In this document: piece after piece, positions 16,716 to 24,143 of the stretch
How the letters are laid out: each line of letters begins with the position of its first letter
Position numbering within the stretch: position 1 is the stretch's first letter
Source: UBA2093 sp040402055
Lineage (GTDB): Bacteria > Actinomycetota > Acidimicrobiia > Acidimicrobiales > Ilumatobacteraceae
Assembly: GCA_040402055.1 (NCBI GenBank)
Contig: JBBANJ010000002.1
Span: 1-64,000, forward strand
Length of the DNA: 64,000 nt
Direction of reading: 5' to 3'
Program-made: the position numbers and the translations under genes
The notes under the pieces: model-generated
What the model was told of the DNA's origin: nothing
The model's input: the letters and a program-made list of their open reading frames with translations, nothing else
Database searches by the model: none

Positions 16716-17990
16716 GATGTCTTCAATTGACTCAAGGCCAACAGACAAACGAATCAGGCCTGGTGTTACACCTGCTGATGCTTGTTCTTCTGGCGTCAAC
16801 TGACTGTGCGTGGTTGATGCTGGGTGAATTACCAAGCTGCGCACATCACCAATGTTGGCAACGTGGCTGTGCAACTTGAGTGCCTCAACGAACTTCTTAC
16901 CGGCTTCAACGCCGCCCTTGATTTCGAATGCAAGAACTGAGCCGTAGCCCTTTCCACCGAAGTACTTCTTCGCACGCTCATGCCATGGAGATGATGACAG
17001 ACCTGCGTAGTTGATGCTCTCGACACCTTTTTCTTTCTGCAAGTACGCAGCAACCTTGTCAGCGTTTGACCAGTGACGATCCATACGCAATGACAATGTT
17101 TCAACACCCTGCAAGATTGTCCATGCATTGAATGGGCTGGCAGACATACCAAGGTCGCGCAACATTTGAACGCGTGCCTTGATGATGTATGAACCTGCAC
17201 CAAGTGCTGGCCAATATGAAAGGCCGTGGTATGACGGATCTGGTTCAGTGAAGTTCGGGAAGCGACCGCTTGCAGCGAAGTCAAACTTTCCACCATCGAT
17301 GATTGCTCCAGCAATAGATGTGCCGTGGCCACCGAGGAACTTTGTTGCAGAGTGAACAACAATGTCTGCACCCCACTCGAGTGGACGAATTCCGTATGGA
17401 GTTGGCACTGTGTTGTCGAGCATCAACGGGATGCCGTGGTCATGTGCAACTTTGGAAACACCTTCAATGTCGAATACGTCGTTCTTTGGGTTGGCAAGTA
17501 CTTCACCGTAGAACAACTTTGTGTTCGGGCGGATAGCTGCTTTCCACTGTGCAAGGTCATGTGGATCTTCAACGAATGTGACTTCGATTCCCATCTTCGG
17601 GAATGTGTAATGCAACAAGTTGTATGTGCCGCCGTAGAGCGATGGGGACGCAACGATATGTGCGCCAGCTTCTGCCAACGTGAGAATTCCCAAAGTCGCT
17701 GCGCTTTGTCCGGATGCGACTACAAGTGCACCTGGCAAGCCAACTGCAGTGGCGGTGCCGCCTTCAAGATCTGACAAGCGAGCTTCAAGAACACCAGTTG
17801 TTGGGTTCATAAGACGTGTATAGATGTTTCCGATTTCAGCAAGCGCGAACAAGTTCGCTGCGTGTTGCGTATCGCGGAATTGATACGAGGTTGTTTGGTA
17901 GATCGGAACTGCGCGAGCGCCCGTTGTTGGATCTGGCTCTTGGCCGGCGTGGATCTGGCGGGTATCGAAACCCCATGCTGCATTTGTCAT
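16677..17990 (-). CDS. metY: O-acetylhomoserine sulfhydrylase
   Basis: A 437-residue Cys/Met-metabolism PLP enzyme. TRQIHAGQEPDPTTGARAVPIYQTTSY opens the protein, IYTRLMNPTTGVLEARL follows, and the PLP lysine is in VVHSATKFLGGHGTSIAG. The length and the insertion near residues 225-265 mark the O-acetylhomoserine aminocarboxypropyltransferase type, which makes homocysteine from sulfide. The 5' region holds a perfect 10-bp palindrome. TAGCGT at 17999-18004 lies 8 bases before the ATG. A strong terminator follows. Its last 40 bases recur at 15995-16034. Confidence 0.93.
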   Translation of the reverse strand: MTNAAWGFDTRQIHAGQEPDPTTGARAVPIYQTTSYQFRDTQHAANLFALAEIGNIYTRLMNPTTGVLEARLSDLEGGTATAVGLPGALVVASGQSAATLGILTLAEAGAHIVASPSLYGGTYNLLHYTFPKMGIEVTFVEDPHDLAQWKAAIRPNTKLFYGEVLANPKNDVFDIEGVSKVAHDHGIPLMLDNTVPTPYGIRPLEWGADIVVHSATKFLGGHGTSIAGAIIDGGKFDFAASGRFPNFTEPDPSYHGLSYWPALGAGSYIIKARVQMLRDLGMSASPFNAWTILQGVETLSLRMDRHWSNADKVAAYLQKEKGVESINYAGLSSSPWHERAKKYFGGKGYGSVLAFEIKGGVEAGKKFVEALKLHSHVANIGDVRSLVIHPASTTHSQLTPEEQASAGVTPGLIRLSVGLESIEDILADLALGFAAIK

Positions 17991-18038
17991 AGGGGTGAAC
18001 GCTAGCCCCCAATTCCCGACCTACCAACTCGGGAATTG
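17991..18038 (-). promoter_or_regulatory. metY upstream palindrome and putative -10
   Basis: Bases 18010-18019 and 18029-18038 form a perfect 10-bp inverted repeat (CAATTCCCGA, 9-base spacer, TCGGGAATTG). Between it and the ATG, GGGG and CCCC (18006-18009, 17992-17995) can pair around TAGCGT. If the transcript is leaderless the palindrome spans the -35 region and would be an operator. If it starts upstream, it is a 5'-UTR hairpin. I see no SAM-I or SAM-IV core. Confidence 0.6.
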
Positions 18039-18103
18039 CCAATACGGCGAATCGCGGTACTCACCAAAGCATGAATACCCGAATGAAATCAAAGAAACCA
18101 TGC

Positions 18104-18123
18104 GTAGCACTTAGTGCTACGGT
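18104..18123 (+). promoter_or_regulatory. phd-vapC operator and leaderless -10
   Basis: GTAGCAC-TTA-GTGCTAC (18104-18120) is a perfect 7-bp inverted repeat. TACGGT (18118-18123) overlaps its right arm and lies 7 bases before the phd ATG. Occupancy by the antitoxin complex would block the -10, the usual mode of autorepression. Confidence 0.6.
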
Positions 18124-18130
18124 GCATTAC

Positions 18131-18394
18131 ATGCAGACCACAATCACCCAACGCGACCTTCGCAATAACAATGCGGACATCATGCGGCGTCTTGAAGATG
18201 GCGAGACATTCATCATCACCCGCAACGGCAAACAGATCGGCGTATTGACTCCTGTGAAACGCCCGCAGTTTGCTCGCATGACAGATGTGCTGGAAGCTTT
18301 CAAAGGTCTTCCTGAAATGAGTTACGCCGAGTTACGCCGCGATCTCGATGAGTTCATTGACCAAGATCCAACACCAAGATTCTTCAATGATTAA
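18131..18394 (+). CDS. Phd/YefM-family antitoxin
   Basis: An 87-residue antitoxin. The N terminus TTITQRDLRNNNADIMRRLEDGETFIITRNGKQIGVL, read in blocks, is the Phd DNA-binding fold. The C-terminal acidic helix (AELRRDLDEFIDQD) is the toxin-binding part. The start at 18131 is set by the leaderless -10 and the operator. The longer frame from 18071 crosses the operator. The VapC gene overlaps the last 8 bases. Confidence 0.85.
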   Translation: MQTTITQRDLRNNNADIMRRLEDGETFIITRNGKQIGVLTPVKRPQFARMTDVLEAFKGLPEMSYAELRRDLDEFIDQDPTPRFFND

Positions 18395-18788
18395 TCCGAT
18401 CGGACTTCTCGACACATCAGTCATTATCGATATTGAAAAATTACCCGCAGAGCGTCTTCCCAATGTTTTTTCCGTTAGTGCGCTGACATTGGCTGAACTT
18501 TCTGCTGGCTTGATGGCTACTGACCATTTGCCAACACGCGTAGCACGACAGTTGCGGTTACAGAATCTTGAATCAATGGTCGAAGTATTACCGTTCGATG
18601 CGTATTGCGCACGAGCGTATGCCTCCGTGTTTGCTGCCGTTCGATCCATCGGACGTAAACCTCGAGGTTCACGAACCGTGGATTACATGATCGCTGCAAC
18701 TGCAATACAACACCGACTTCCGCTCTTCACGCGCAACCCAAAAGACTTCGCTGGTCTTGACGGGCTTATTGAAATTGTCGCCGTATAA
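18387..18788 (+). CDS. vapC: VapC-type PIN-domain ribonuclease toxin
   Basis: A 133-residue PIN domain. The first acidic residue is in GLLDTSVIIDIE, the second in LTLAELSAG, and the C-terminal pair is in SRTVDYMIAATAIQHRLPLFTRNPKDFAGL. These provide the Mg-binding site for cleavage of tRNA or rRNA. The ATG at 18387 overlaps the phd stop in ATGATTAA, so it is co-translated. It faces ilvC across a shared bidirectional terminator. Confidence 0.88.
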   Translation: MINPIGLLDTSVIIDIEKLPAERLPNVFSVSALTLAELSAGLMATDHLPTRVARQLRLQNLESMVEVLPFDAYCARAYASVFAAVRSIGRKPRGSRTVDYMIAATAIQHRLPLFTRNPKDFAGLDGLIEIVAV

Positions 18789-18790
18789 AT

Positions 18791-18823
18791 AAAAAAAGGG
18801 CCCGCCGAGGCGAGCCCTTTTTT
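18791..18823. terminator. Bidirectional terminator between vapC and ilvC
   Basis: A7-GGGC-x-CGCC ... GGCG-x-GCCC-T6 forms a stem with one mismatch, with A/T runs on both flanks. It serves both convergent genes. Confidence 0.88.
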
Positions 18824-18838
18824 CAATTCTTGAAAGAA

Positions 18839-19867
18839 TCAGCCACCTGAGATGTCTGAAACCTTCTGCTTGCCAGCTGACAACCACGGCATCATTGCGC
18901 GCAGGCTCTTGCCCACTGCTTCGATTGGGTGCTTTGCTCCGGCTTCACGCAATGCATTGAAGTTGGCGCGGCCTTCTTCTGATTCCTTGATCCATTCGCG
19001 AGCAAACTTGCCCGACTGAATTTCCTTGAGAATCTTCTGCATTGCCTTCTTCGTTGCTGGCGTAATGACGCGAGGACCGCGTGTTACGTCGCCGTATTCA
19101 GCAGTATCAGAAATGCTGTAACGCATTCCGGTGATTCCTTCTTCGTACATCAAGTCAACAATCAGCTTCACTTCATGCAAGCACTCGAAGTACGCCATCT
19201 CTGGCTGGTATCCAGCTTCAGTCAGCGTTTCGAAACCTGCCTGAACAAGTGCTGCAACACCACCGCACAGAACAGCCTGCTCACCGAACAAGTCGGTCTC
19301 AGTCTCTTCGGCGAATGATGTTTCGATGATTCCAGCGCGTGCGCCACCAATTGCTTCTGCGTAGGAAAGCGCAATTTCTTTTGCCATTCCTGTTGCGTTC
19401 TCTTCAACTGCGATAAGGCAAGGAACGCCTCCACCTTCAGTGAATGTACGACGAACCAAGTGACCTGGACCCTTGGGCGCGATCATGATGATGTCGACAC
19501 CCTTTGGCGGGCGAATGCGCTTGAAGCGAATATTGAAACCGTGTGCGAAAGCAAGTGCCTTGCCTGGCTTCATGTAACGCTTGATATGTGCGTTGTATGT
19601 TGCCTTCTGCTCAGTGTCTGGCATGGTCAACATGATGAGGTCTGCCCACTTCGATGCTTCGGCAATGCTCTTGACCGTGAGGCCTGCTGCTTGAGCCTTG
19701 GCTGCAGATGCAGACCCTTCGCGCAATCCGACCACTACCTGGACACCGCTCTCCTTCAGGTTCAACGCATGAGCGTGACCCTGTGAGCCGTAACCGATAA
19801 TGGCCACTTTCTTGTTGCGAATAATCGACGGATCAACGTCTTTTTCGTAATACATCGTTGCTGCCAT
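18839..19867 (-). CDS. ilvC: Ketol-acid reductoisomerase
   Basis: A 342-residue class I enzyme. The NADPH fold has GYGSQGHAHALNLKESG, and VGLREGSASAAKA follows with Arg/Ser residues fitting NADPH use. The knotted helical domain carries the Mg ligands (FGEQAVLCGGVAALVQAGFETL and CLHEVKLIVDLMYEEG). It converts acetolactate or acetohydroxybutyrate to dihydroxy acids in Val/Leu/Ile synthesis. Third gene of ilvBNC; its ATG overlaps the ilvN stop by one base. Confidence 0.96.
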   Translation of the reverse strand: MAATMYYEKDVDPSIIRNKKVAIIGYGSQGHAHALNLKESGVQVVVGLREGSASAAKAQAAGLTVKSIAEASKWADLIMLTMPDTEQKATYNAHIKRYMKPGKALAFAHGFNIRFKRIRPPKGVDIIMIAPKGPGHLVRRTFTEGGGVPCLIAVEENATGMAKEIALSYAEAIGGARAGIIETSFAEETETDLFGEQAVLCGGVAALVQAGFETLTEAGYQPEMAYFECLHEVKLIVDLMYEEGITGMRYSISDTAEYGDVTRGPRVITPATKKAMQKILKEIQSGKFAREWIKESEEGRANFNALREAGAKHPIEAVGKSLRAMMPWLSAGKQKVSDISGG

Positions 19868-20424
19868 CAGCTTGCCTTTCCTTTGAGGGCACCCTTGCGT
19901 GCCTCTCGTTCCAAATTCGGCAGGGCTACTCGCCCCGTTCTTTGGCTCTCCACGATGCCATAACCCTTCAATAATTCCTCAAAATCGTCCAATTTCTCGG
20001 GAGTTCCGTCCATAGAAAGGGTCATCGCGTCGTTTCCGACCGCCAAAACCTTGGCCTCGAAGACATTTGCCAGCTCCACAACCTGGCCCCTCTGCTCCCC
20101 GTCAATGCGGACAGTGGCCAGCATGAGCTCGCGCTCGACTGACTTTCGGGGGTCTAGCTCGGTGATTCGGACCACATCGATCAGCTTGAAGAGCTGCTTC
20201 ACGATCTGCTCGAGCGGAGTAGCCGAAATATCAACCACGATGGTGATGCGGCTGTAATCAGCATCGTCTGTCGGGGCAACAGCTAGCGAAAAGATGTTGT
20301 AGCCACGACGAGCGAACAGGCCGGACACGCGCGCAAGCACTCCAGGACGGTTTTGGACAAGCACCGACAACACATGATGTTGGTGCGAATCGCCGAATGG
20401 ATTGTTCGAGTTAATGGTTCTCAT
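19867..20424 (-). CDS. ilvN: Acetolactate synthase small (regulatory) subunit
   Basis: A 185-residue subunit. The N-terminal ACT domain has HVLSVLVQNRPGVLARVSGLFARRGYNIFSLAV, read in blocks, where valine binds. The C-terminal half (from about residue 90) is the ALS_ss_C domain with REL...VFEAKVLAVGNDAMTLSMDGTPEKLDDF. It activates the catalytic subunit and confers valine feedback inhibition. It overlaps ilvB by 4 bases and ilvC by 1. Confidence 0.95.
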   Translation of the reverse strand: MRTINSNNPFGDSHQHHVLSVLVQNRPGVLARVSGLFARRGYNIFSLAVAPTDDADYSRITIVVDISATPLEQIVKQLFKLIDVVRITELDPRKSVERELMLATVRIDGEQRGQVVELANVFEAKVLAVGNDAMTLSMDGTPEKLDDFEELLKGYGIVESQRTGRVALPNLEREARKGALKGKAS

Positions 20425-22178
20425 CGGAGCAACCCTCTCTCTGATTCTTGAGATGGATGTAACAGAACGTCATCGTTGCTCGCGCCGGCCGGAACCATTG
20501 GGAACACTTTTTCAAATTCTTCAACGCGGAAGTCAATGACGACTGAACGATCGTTGATGCTGTTTGCTAATTCAATAGCTCCGTCAATTTCTTCAACTGA
20601 ATCAACACGAATTCCGACACAACCCATTGCTTCAGCCCACTTAACAAAGTCGGGACAACCAGCAAGGTTTACTTCTGAATAACGCTCGCCATAGAACATT
20701 TCTTGCCACTGGCGAACCATTCCGAGATATGTGTTGTTCAAGATTGCAACTTTGATGTGAATACCTTCGGTTGACGCAGTGACCAACTCTTGTGCAGTCA
20801 TTTGGAAACAACCATCGCCGTCGATCGCCCATACTGTGCGATCTGGGCGTGCAGCTTTTGCACCAATTGCTGCTGGTACAGAGAATCCCATCGTGCCAAG
20901 GCCACCTGAGTTAACCCATGTGTATGGCTCGTTGAATTTCCAGAACAAGCTTGTCCACATCTGATGCTGACCAACGCCACTAACAACAATGGTTCCTTCT
21001 GGTGCTGCATCACGCAGTTTTTCCAAGCAGAATTGTGGCTTCAAACGTCCGCCTGGTTCTGATTGGTCATATGCAACAGGGAACTTCTCACGCCAACCGC
21101 TGACTTTGCTGCGCCATGGATCAATGTTGACTTGCGTCGAACCCTCTGCAAGAAGTTCTTGAACTGACTTCAATATTTCTTCAACAACGATGCGGCAATC
21201 GCCAACGATGGGAACATCTGGCTTACGTACTTTGCCTTGTTCTGCTGGGTCAATGTCAACGTGAATGACCTTTGCATCTGGTGCAAACGTGGACACTTTT
21301 CCGGTGACGCGGTCATCGAAACGTGCGCCAAAGTTAATAAGAAGGTCACTCTTTTGCATTGCAGTAATAGCTGTTGCATTTCCGTGCATACCTGGCATAC
21401 CAAGACACAACGGATGATTGTCAGGGAACGCTCCACGCGCCATCAACGTTGTTACGACTGGAATTTGTAATAGTTCTGCAAGTTCACGAACAACATCTGC
21501 TGCACGAGCTTTAAGAACTCCACCACCGATGTACAGAAGTGGTTTTTCAGCAGCAAGAATCAACTTTGCTGCTTCCTTGATCATCTTTGGATGACCTTTC
21601 GTTGTTGGCCTGTATCCGGGCAACGACGCAATCACTTCTTCATCTGTTGGCCATGACCAGGTCATGGTGTTTTGTAAAACGTCTTTTGGTACGTCGATCA
21701 GAACGGGACCAGGACGGCCTGTTGTTGCAATATGGAATGCTTGACGAACCACCATCGGAATGTCATCAGGATGCATGATGAGTTCGTTGTGCTTCGTAAC
21801 GCTGCGAGTAATACCAACGGTGTCACATTCTTGGAATGCATCCGTACCGATTGCAGTTGTTGACACTTGACCAGTGATGCAGACCATGGGAATCGAATCC
21901 ATGAACGCATCACACAATGGGGTCACCATGTTCGTGGCGGCAGGACCGCTTGTCACCATTGCAACGCCAGGACGACCAGTGACGTGGGCATATCCCTGGG
22001 CCATGTGGCCTGCACCTTGTTCATGACGAACAAGGACGTGCCTGATGCTCGATTTCAGCAACGGGTCGTAGGCAGGCAGAATGCATCCGCCCGGCAGACC
22101 AAACATGATCTCCACGTTTTCCATCTCCAGAGAACGAATGAGTGCTTCGGCTCCTGTGAGTGTCTCTTTATTCGACAT
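20421..22178 (-). CDS. ilvB: Acetolactate synthase large (catalytic) subunit
   Basis: A 585-residue ThDP enzyme. It has FGLPGGCILPAYD, the catalytic Glu in VRHEQGAGHMAQGYA, and the ThDP-Mg motif running from GDGCFQMTAQEL to ILNNTYLG. It condenses pyruvate to acetolactate or, with 2-oxobutyrate, to acetohydroxybutyrate. The start at 22178 has AGGAG seven bases upstream; the longer frame runs into the attenuator. Expression is probably set by the leader-peptide attenuator at 22229-22338. Confidence 0.95.
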   Translation of the reverse strand: MSNKETLTGAEALIRSLEMENVEIMFGLPGGCILPAYDPLLKSSIRHVLVRHEQGAGHMAQGYAHVTGRPGVAMVTSGPAATNMVTPLCDAFMDSIPMVCITGQVSTTAIGTDAFQECDTVGITRSVTKHNELIMHPDDIPMVVRQAFHIATTGRPGPVLIDVPKDVLQNTMTWSWPTDEEVIASLPGYRPTTKGHPKMIKEAAKLILAAEKPLLYIGGGVLKARAADVVRELAELLQIPVVTTLMARGAFPDNHPLCLGMPGMHGNATAITAMQKSDLLINFGARFDDRVTGKVSTFAPDAKVIHVDIDPAEQGKVRKPDVPIVGDCRIVVEEILKSVQELLAEGSTQVNIDPWRSKVSGWREKFPVAYDQSEPGGRLKPQFCLEKLRDAAPEGTIVVSGVGQHQMWTSLFWKFNEPYTWVNSGGLGTMGFSVPAAIGAKAARPDRTVWAIDGDGCFQMTAQELVTASTEGIHIKVAILNNTYLGMVRQWQEMFYGERYSEVNLAGCPDFVKWAEAMGCVGIRVDSVEEIDGAIELANSINDRSVVIDFRVEEFEKVFPMVPAGASNDDVLLHPSQESERGLLR

Positions 22179-22228
22179 CGTGTGTCTCCTAGTTGTTATC
22201 GATTTTTGTGAACTTGGGCTGAGAAATG

Positions 22229-22255
22229 AAAAAACCACCCGAAAGGGTGGTTTTT
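22229..22255 (-). terminator. ilvBNC attenuator terminator
   Basis: On the minus strand AAAAACCACCC-TTTC-GGGTGGTTTTT forms a perfect stem followed by U residues. It lies about 50 bases before the ilvB ATG and after the leader peptide, so it would abort transcription before ilvB. Confidence 0.85.
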
Positions 22256-22284
22256 AGCGCGTTCGGCAATTTGCCGACGCGCTA
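22255..22284 (-). promoter_or_regulatory. Pause or alternative hairpin of the ilv attenuator
   Basis: TAGCGCG pairs with CGCGCTA, and after one bulged base the stem continues through CGGCAA/TTGCCG, about 13 bp in all. It contains the leader peptide stop codon and directly abuts the terminator stem. A ribosome stalled or terminating in the leader would therefore change its folding. Confidence 0.7.
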
Positions 22285-22338
22285 CAGAACTACTACGACG
22301 AGTGCTGAGGTATAAAACTTCGTTGTCATTGCAATCAT
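22282..22338 (-). CDS. ilvB leader peptide
   Basis: An 18-codon reading frame encodes MIAMTTKFYTSALVVVVL followed by TAG. The last six residues are Leu-Val4-Leu, all end products of the pathway encoded downstream. It begins 8 bases after the DUF2752 stop and ends inside the pause hairpin. Ribosome stalling at the Val codons when charged tRNA is scarce would favour readthrough. Leader-peptide attenuation of ilvBNC is known from Corynebacterium glutamicum. Confidence 0.82.
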   Translation of the reverse strand: MIAMTTKFYTSALVVVVL

Positions 22339-22345
22339 TCTGCCA

Positions 22346-22648
22346 CTAGTCATATGGCTTGACAACCCCTAAAAGTTCAACAGGTCGAATCAGCCCACCC
22401 GCTGTCAGCCCTGCAATGACTAGAAGGAACAGGGTGACCCCAGCATTGGCCTTGATGGCAGCCACCGGGTCGCCCGACAGAAGGAACAAGCCCGCCCGAG
22501 TTCCGCCACAGCTGGGGCAGGCAACCCCCGTGACCCGGAACAACGGGCACAGGCTCGGCTGATGATTCAGCTGGTCAGCCACCCAACGCGTGGCGGGGCT
22601 AGCAAGCACCGCGCCAGCACATGACAGGAAGGCGGTTTTAGCCTTCAC
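22346..22648 (-). CDS. DUF2752 membrane protein
   Basis: About 100 residues with the DUF2752 motif CPSCGGTRAGLFLLSGDPVAAIKANAG between two hydrophobic segments. Function unknown; the Cys pair could bind metal or form a disulfide. I set the start at a GTG at 22648 overlapping the end of the RDD gene, because upstream codons to 22702 only mirror that gene in another frame. The start is uncertain. The ilvB leader peptide begins 8 bases after its stop, so the ilv promoter must lie inside this gene. Confidence 0.7.
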   Translation of the reverse strand: MKAKTAFLSCAGAVLASPATRWVADQLNHQPSLCPLFRVTGVACPSCGGTRAGLFLLSGDPVAAIKANAGVTLFLLVIAGLTAGGLIRPVELLGVVKPYD

Positions 22649-23048
22649 GTACCACTGTGGTCTTTGCGATGAAGTCCCACACGCCTTGGTGACTAGGTAC
22701 AACCAGAATCAGAATTGCGCTGACAAAACCCACGACGCCCGTGATAGCGCTCAGCACAATTTTTCCCAAACCTTCGCGCAACAGCATCTGCACCATTGAC
22801 GCTGGAGCTCCAGTGTTGATATCAACAATTTTGAGGTTCAACATTTTCTTTGCCGGCGATGTGGACTGTTGCCACAACACGATGTCCCAAATGAGCCAGC
22901 CGATTCCACACGTCACGACAAACAGCAATCCTTCAAGTAAAAATGCTCCGAATCGAACGCCGTTGCCGCACGGCGCAACACCTGTGCCGAGCGAGCCAGA
23001 ACTGTTTGATGGTGGTGGGGGCGGCGGTGTGGAAAATGGATCAGACAT
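22638..23048 (-). CDS. RDD-family membrane protein
   Basis: A 136-residue protein. A Pro-rich cytoplasmic start (STPPPPPPSNSSG) precedes an RDD domain with membrane segments at about 33-60 and 100-125 (GVRFGAFLLEGLLF, AKKMLNLKIVD, GLGKIVLSAITGVVGFV). RDD proteins are poorly understood; some affect ion homeostasis. GGAGAC upstream of the ATG supports the start. It is divergent from the dehalogenase-like gene across an inverted repeat. Confidence 0.8.
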   Translation of the reverse strand: MSDPFSTPPPPPPSNSSGSLGTGVAPCGNGVRFGAFLLEGLLFVVTCGIGWLIWDIVLWQQSTSPAKKMLNLKIVDINTGAPASMVQMLLREGLGKIVLSAITGVVGFVSAILILVVPSHQGVWDFIAKTTVVREG

Positions 23049-23056
23049 AGATGTCT

Positions 23057-23134
23057 CCTTGTTCGTACCCCAAAGAATGGAGCGTGTTAACTAAAGAATA
23101 GTTCACCACCGCATAGCGTCAGAGCCGAACAAGG
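23057..23134. promoter_or_regulatory. Intergenic inverted repeat (CCTTGTTCG ... CGAACAAGG)
   Basis: Nine-base arms at 23057-23065 and 23126-23134 point in opposite directions toward the RDD and dehalogenase-like start codons. In each arm the AAGG forms part of the ribosome binding site. A shared regulator is possible; chance similarity of two Shine-Dalgarno regions is the alternative. Confidence 0.35.
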
Positions 23135-23144
23135 TAGGAACCAC

Positions 23145-24065
23145 ATGAAATTCGCACGCACCCCTGATGAACGCTTTACGAATCTCCCAGATTGGCCATA
23201 TGCACCCGTGTACACAGATGTTTCTGCAGGTGACGGAACAACAGACACATTGCGTGTTGCACATTACGACGGCGGACCAAAAGATGCGACAACAACTGTG
23301 TTGTTAATGCATGGTGAGCCAAGTTGGTCTTTTCTCTATCGCAAGATGATGGCGTTGCACATTGCTGCAGGACATCGAGTAATTGCACCAGACCTCATTG
23401 GTTTTGGTCGTAGCGACAAACCATTAGATACAAGCGAATACACATATGAACGTCACGTTGCATGGATGAACGAATGGTTGAACAAGAACGATTTTCGCGG
23501 AATGACTTATATCGGTCAAGACTGGGGTGGTCTTGTTGGTTTGCGTGTCGTCACAGCAAACGTTGACCGATTTGATCGAATCTGTATCGCAAATACCGGA
23601 TTGCCTACATATGGCCGTGAGCCAACTAAGGCATTTCGCGACTGGCAAAAGTTTTCAAAAGAAGTTCCCGTGTTTGAAGTGGGGAAAATGGTCAGAAACG
23701 GTTCGCTAACAAAATTGTCACCAGAAGTGATTGCTGCGTACGACGCACCATTTCCTGATGAGTCATTCAAGGCCGCTGCACGAATCTTCCCGTCGCTCTA
23801 CCCAGACGATGAAGATCACCCATCGAACATTGCAAACAAAATTGCATGGGAGGTCCTGCGCTCGTGGACAAAACCATTTCTCACTGCGTTCAGCGACAGC
23901 GACCCCATTACCAGTGGTAGCGACAAGTACTTTCAACGCGAGGTTCCCGGTGCGGCCAGCCAAGCGCACACCACCATTGTTGGTGGCGGCCACTTCCTTC
24001 AGGAAGACAAAGGCGAAGAGTTCGCTGCCATTGTGAACGCGTTCATCGCTGCCAACCCCACATAA
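23145..24065 (+). CDS. Haloalkane dehalogenase-like alpha/beta hydrolase
   Basis: A 306-residue alpha/beta hydrolase. HGEPSWSFLYR is the oxyanion-side motif, GQDWGG carries the Asp nucleophile followed by the halide-binding Trp, and GGGHFLQED carries the catalytic His. FSDSDPITSG probably supplies the acid, and FRDWQKFS could give the second halide-binding Trp. This layout is that of subfamily I haloalkane dehalogenases (DhlA-like), which hydrolyse the carbon-halogen bond. Activity and substrate are inference. Ser-type esterases are excluded by the Asp nucleophile. Confidence 0.82.
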   Translation: MKFARTPDERFTNLPDWPYAPVYTDVSAGDGTTDTLRVAHYDGGPKDATTTVLLMHGEPSWSFLYRKMMALHIAAGHRVIAPDLIGFGRSDKPLDTSEYTYERHVAWMNEWLNKNDFRGMTYIGQDWGGLVGLRVVTANVDRFDRICIANTGLPTYGREPTKAFRDWQKFSKEVPVFEVGKMVRNGSLTKLSPEVIAAYDAPFPDESFKAAARIFPSLYPDDEDHPSNIANKIAWEVLRSWTKPFLTAFSDSDPITSGSDKYFQREVPGAASQAHTTIVGGGHFLQEDKGEEFAAIVNAFIAANPT

Positions 24066-24131
24066 AGCCACTCTTTCCATATACAGCAACGATTTAGACC
24101 CCGTAACCGAGGTGCGGTGGCTCAGGTCGCC

Positions 24132-24137
24132 TAGCCT
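24132..24137 (+). promoter_or_regulatory. Putative leaderless -10 (TAGCCT)
   Basis: TAGCCT lies 6 bases before the ino1 ATG at 24144. Confidence 0.4.
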
Positions 24138-24143
24138 GAATAC

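Noticed and set aside
17991..18060. SAM riboswitch before metY
   Set aside because: The palindrome lacks the SAM-I and SAM-IV core sequences I know. A TANNNT 8 bases from the ATG makes a DNA operator at least as likely.
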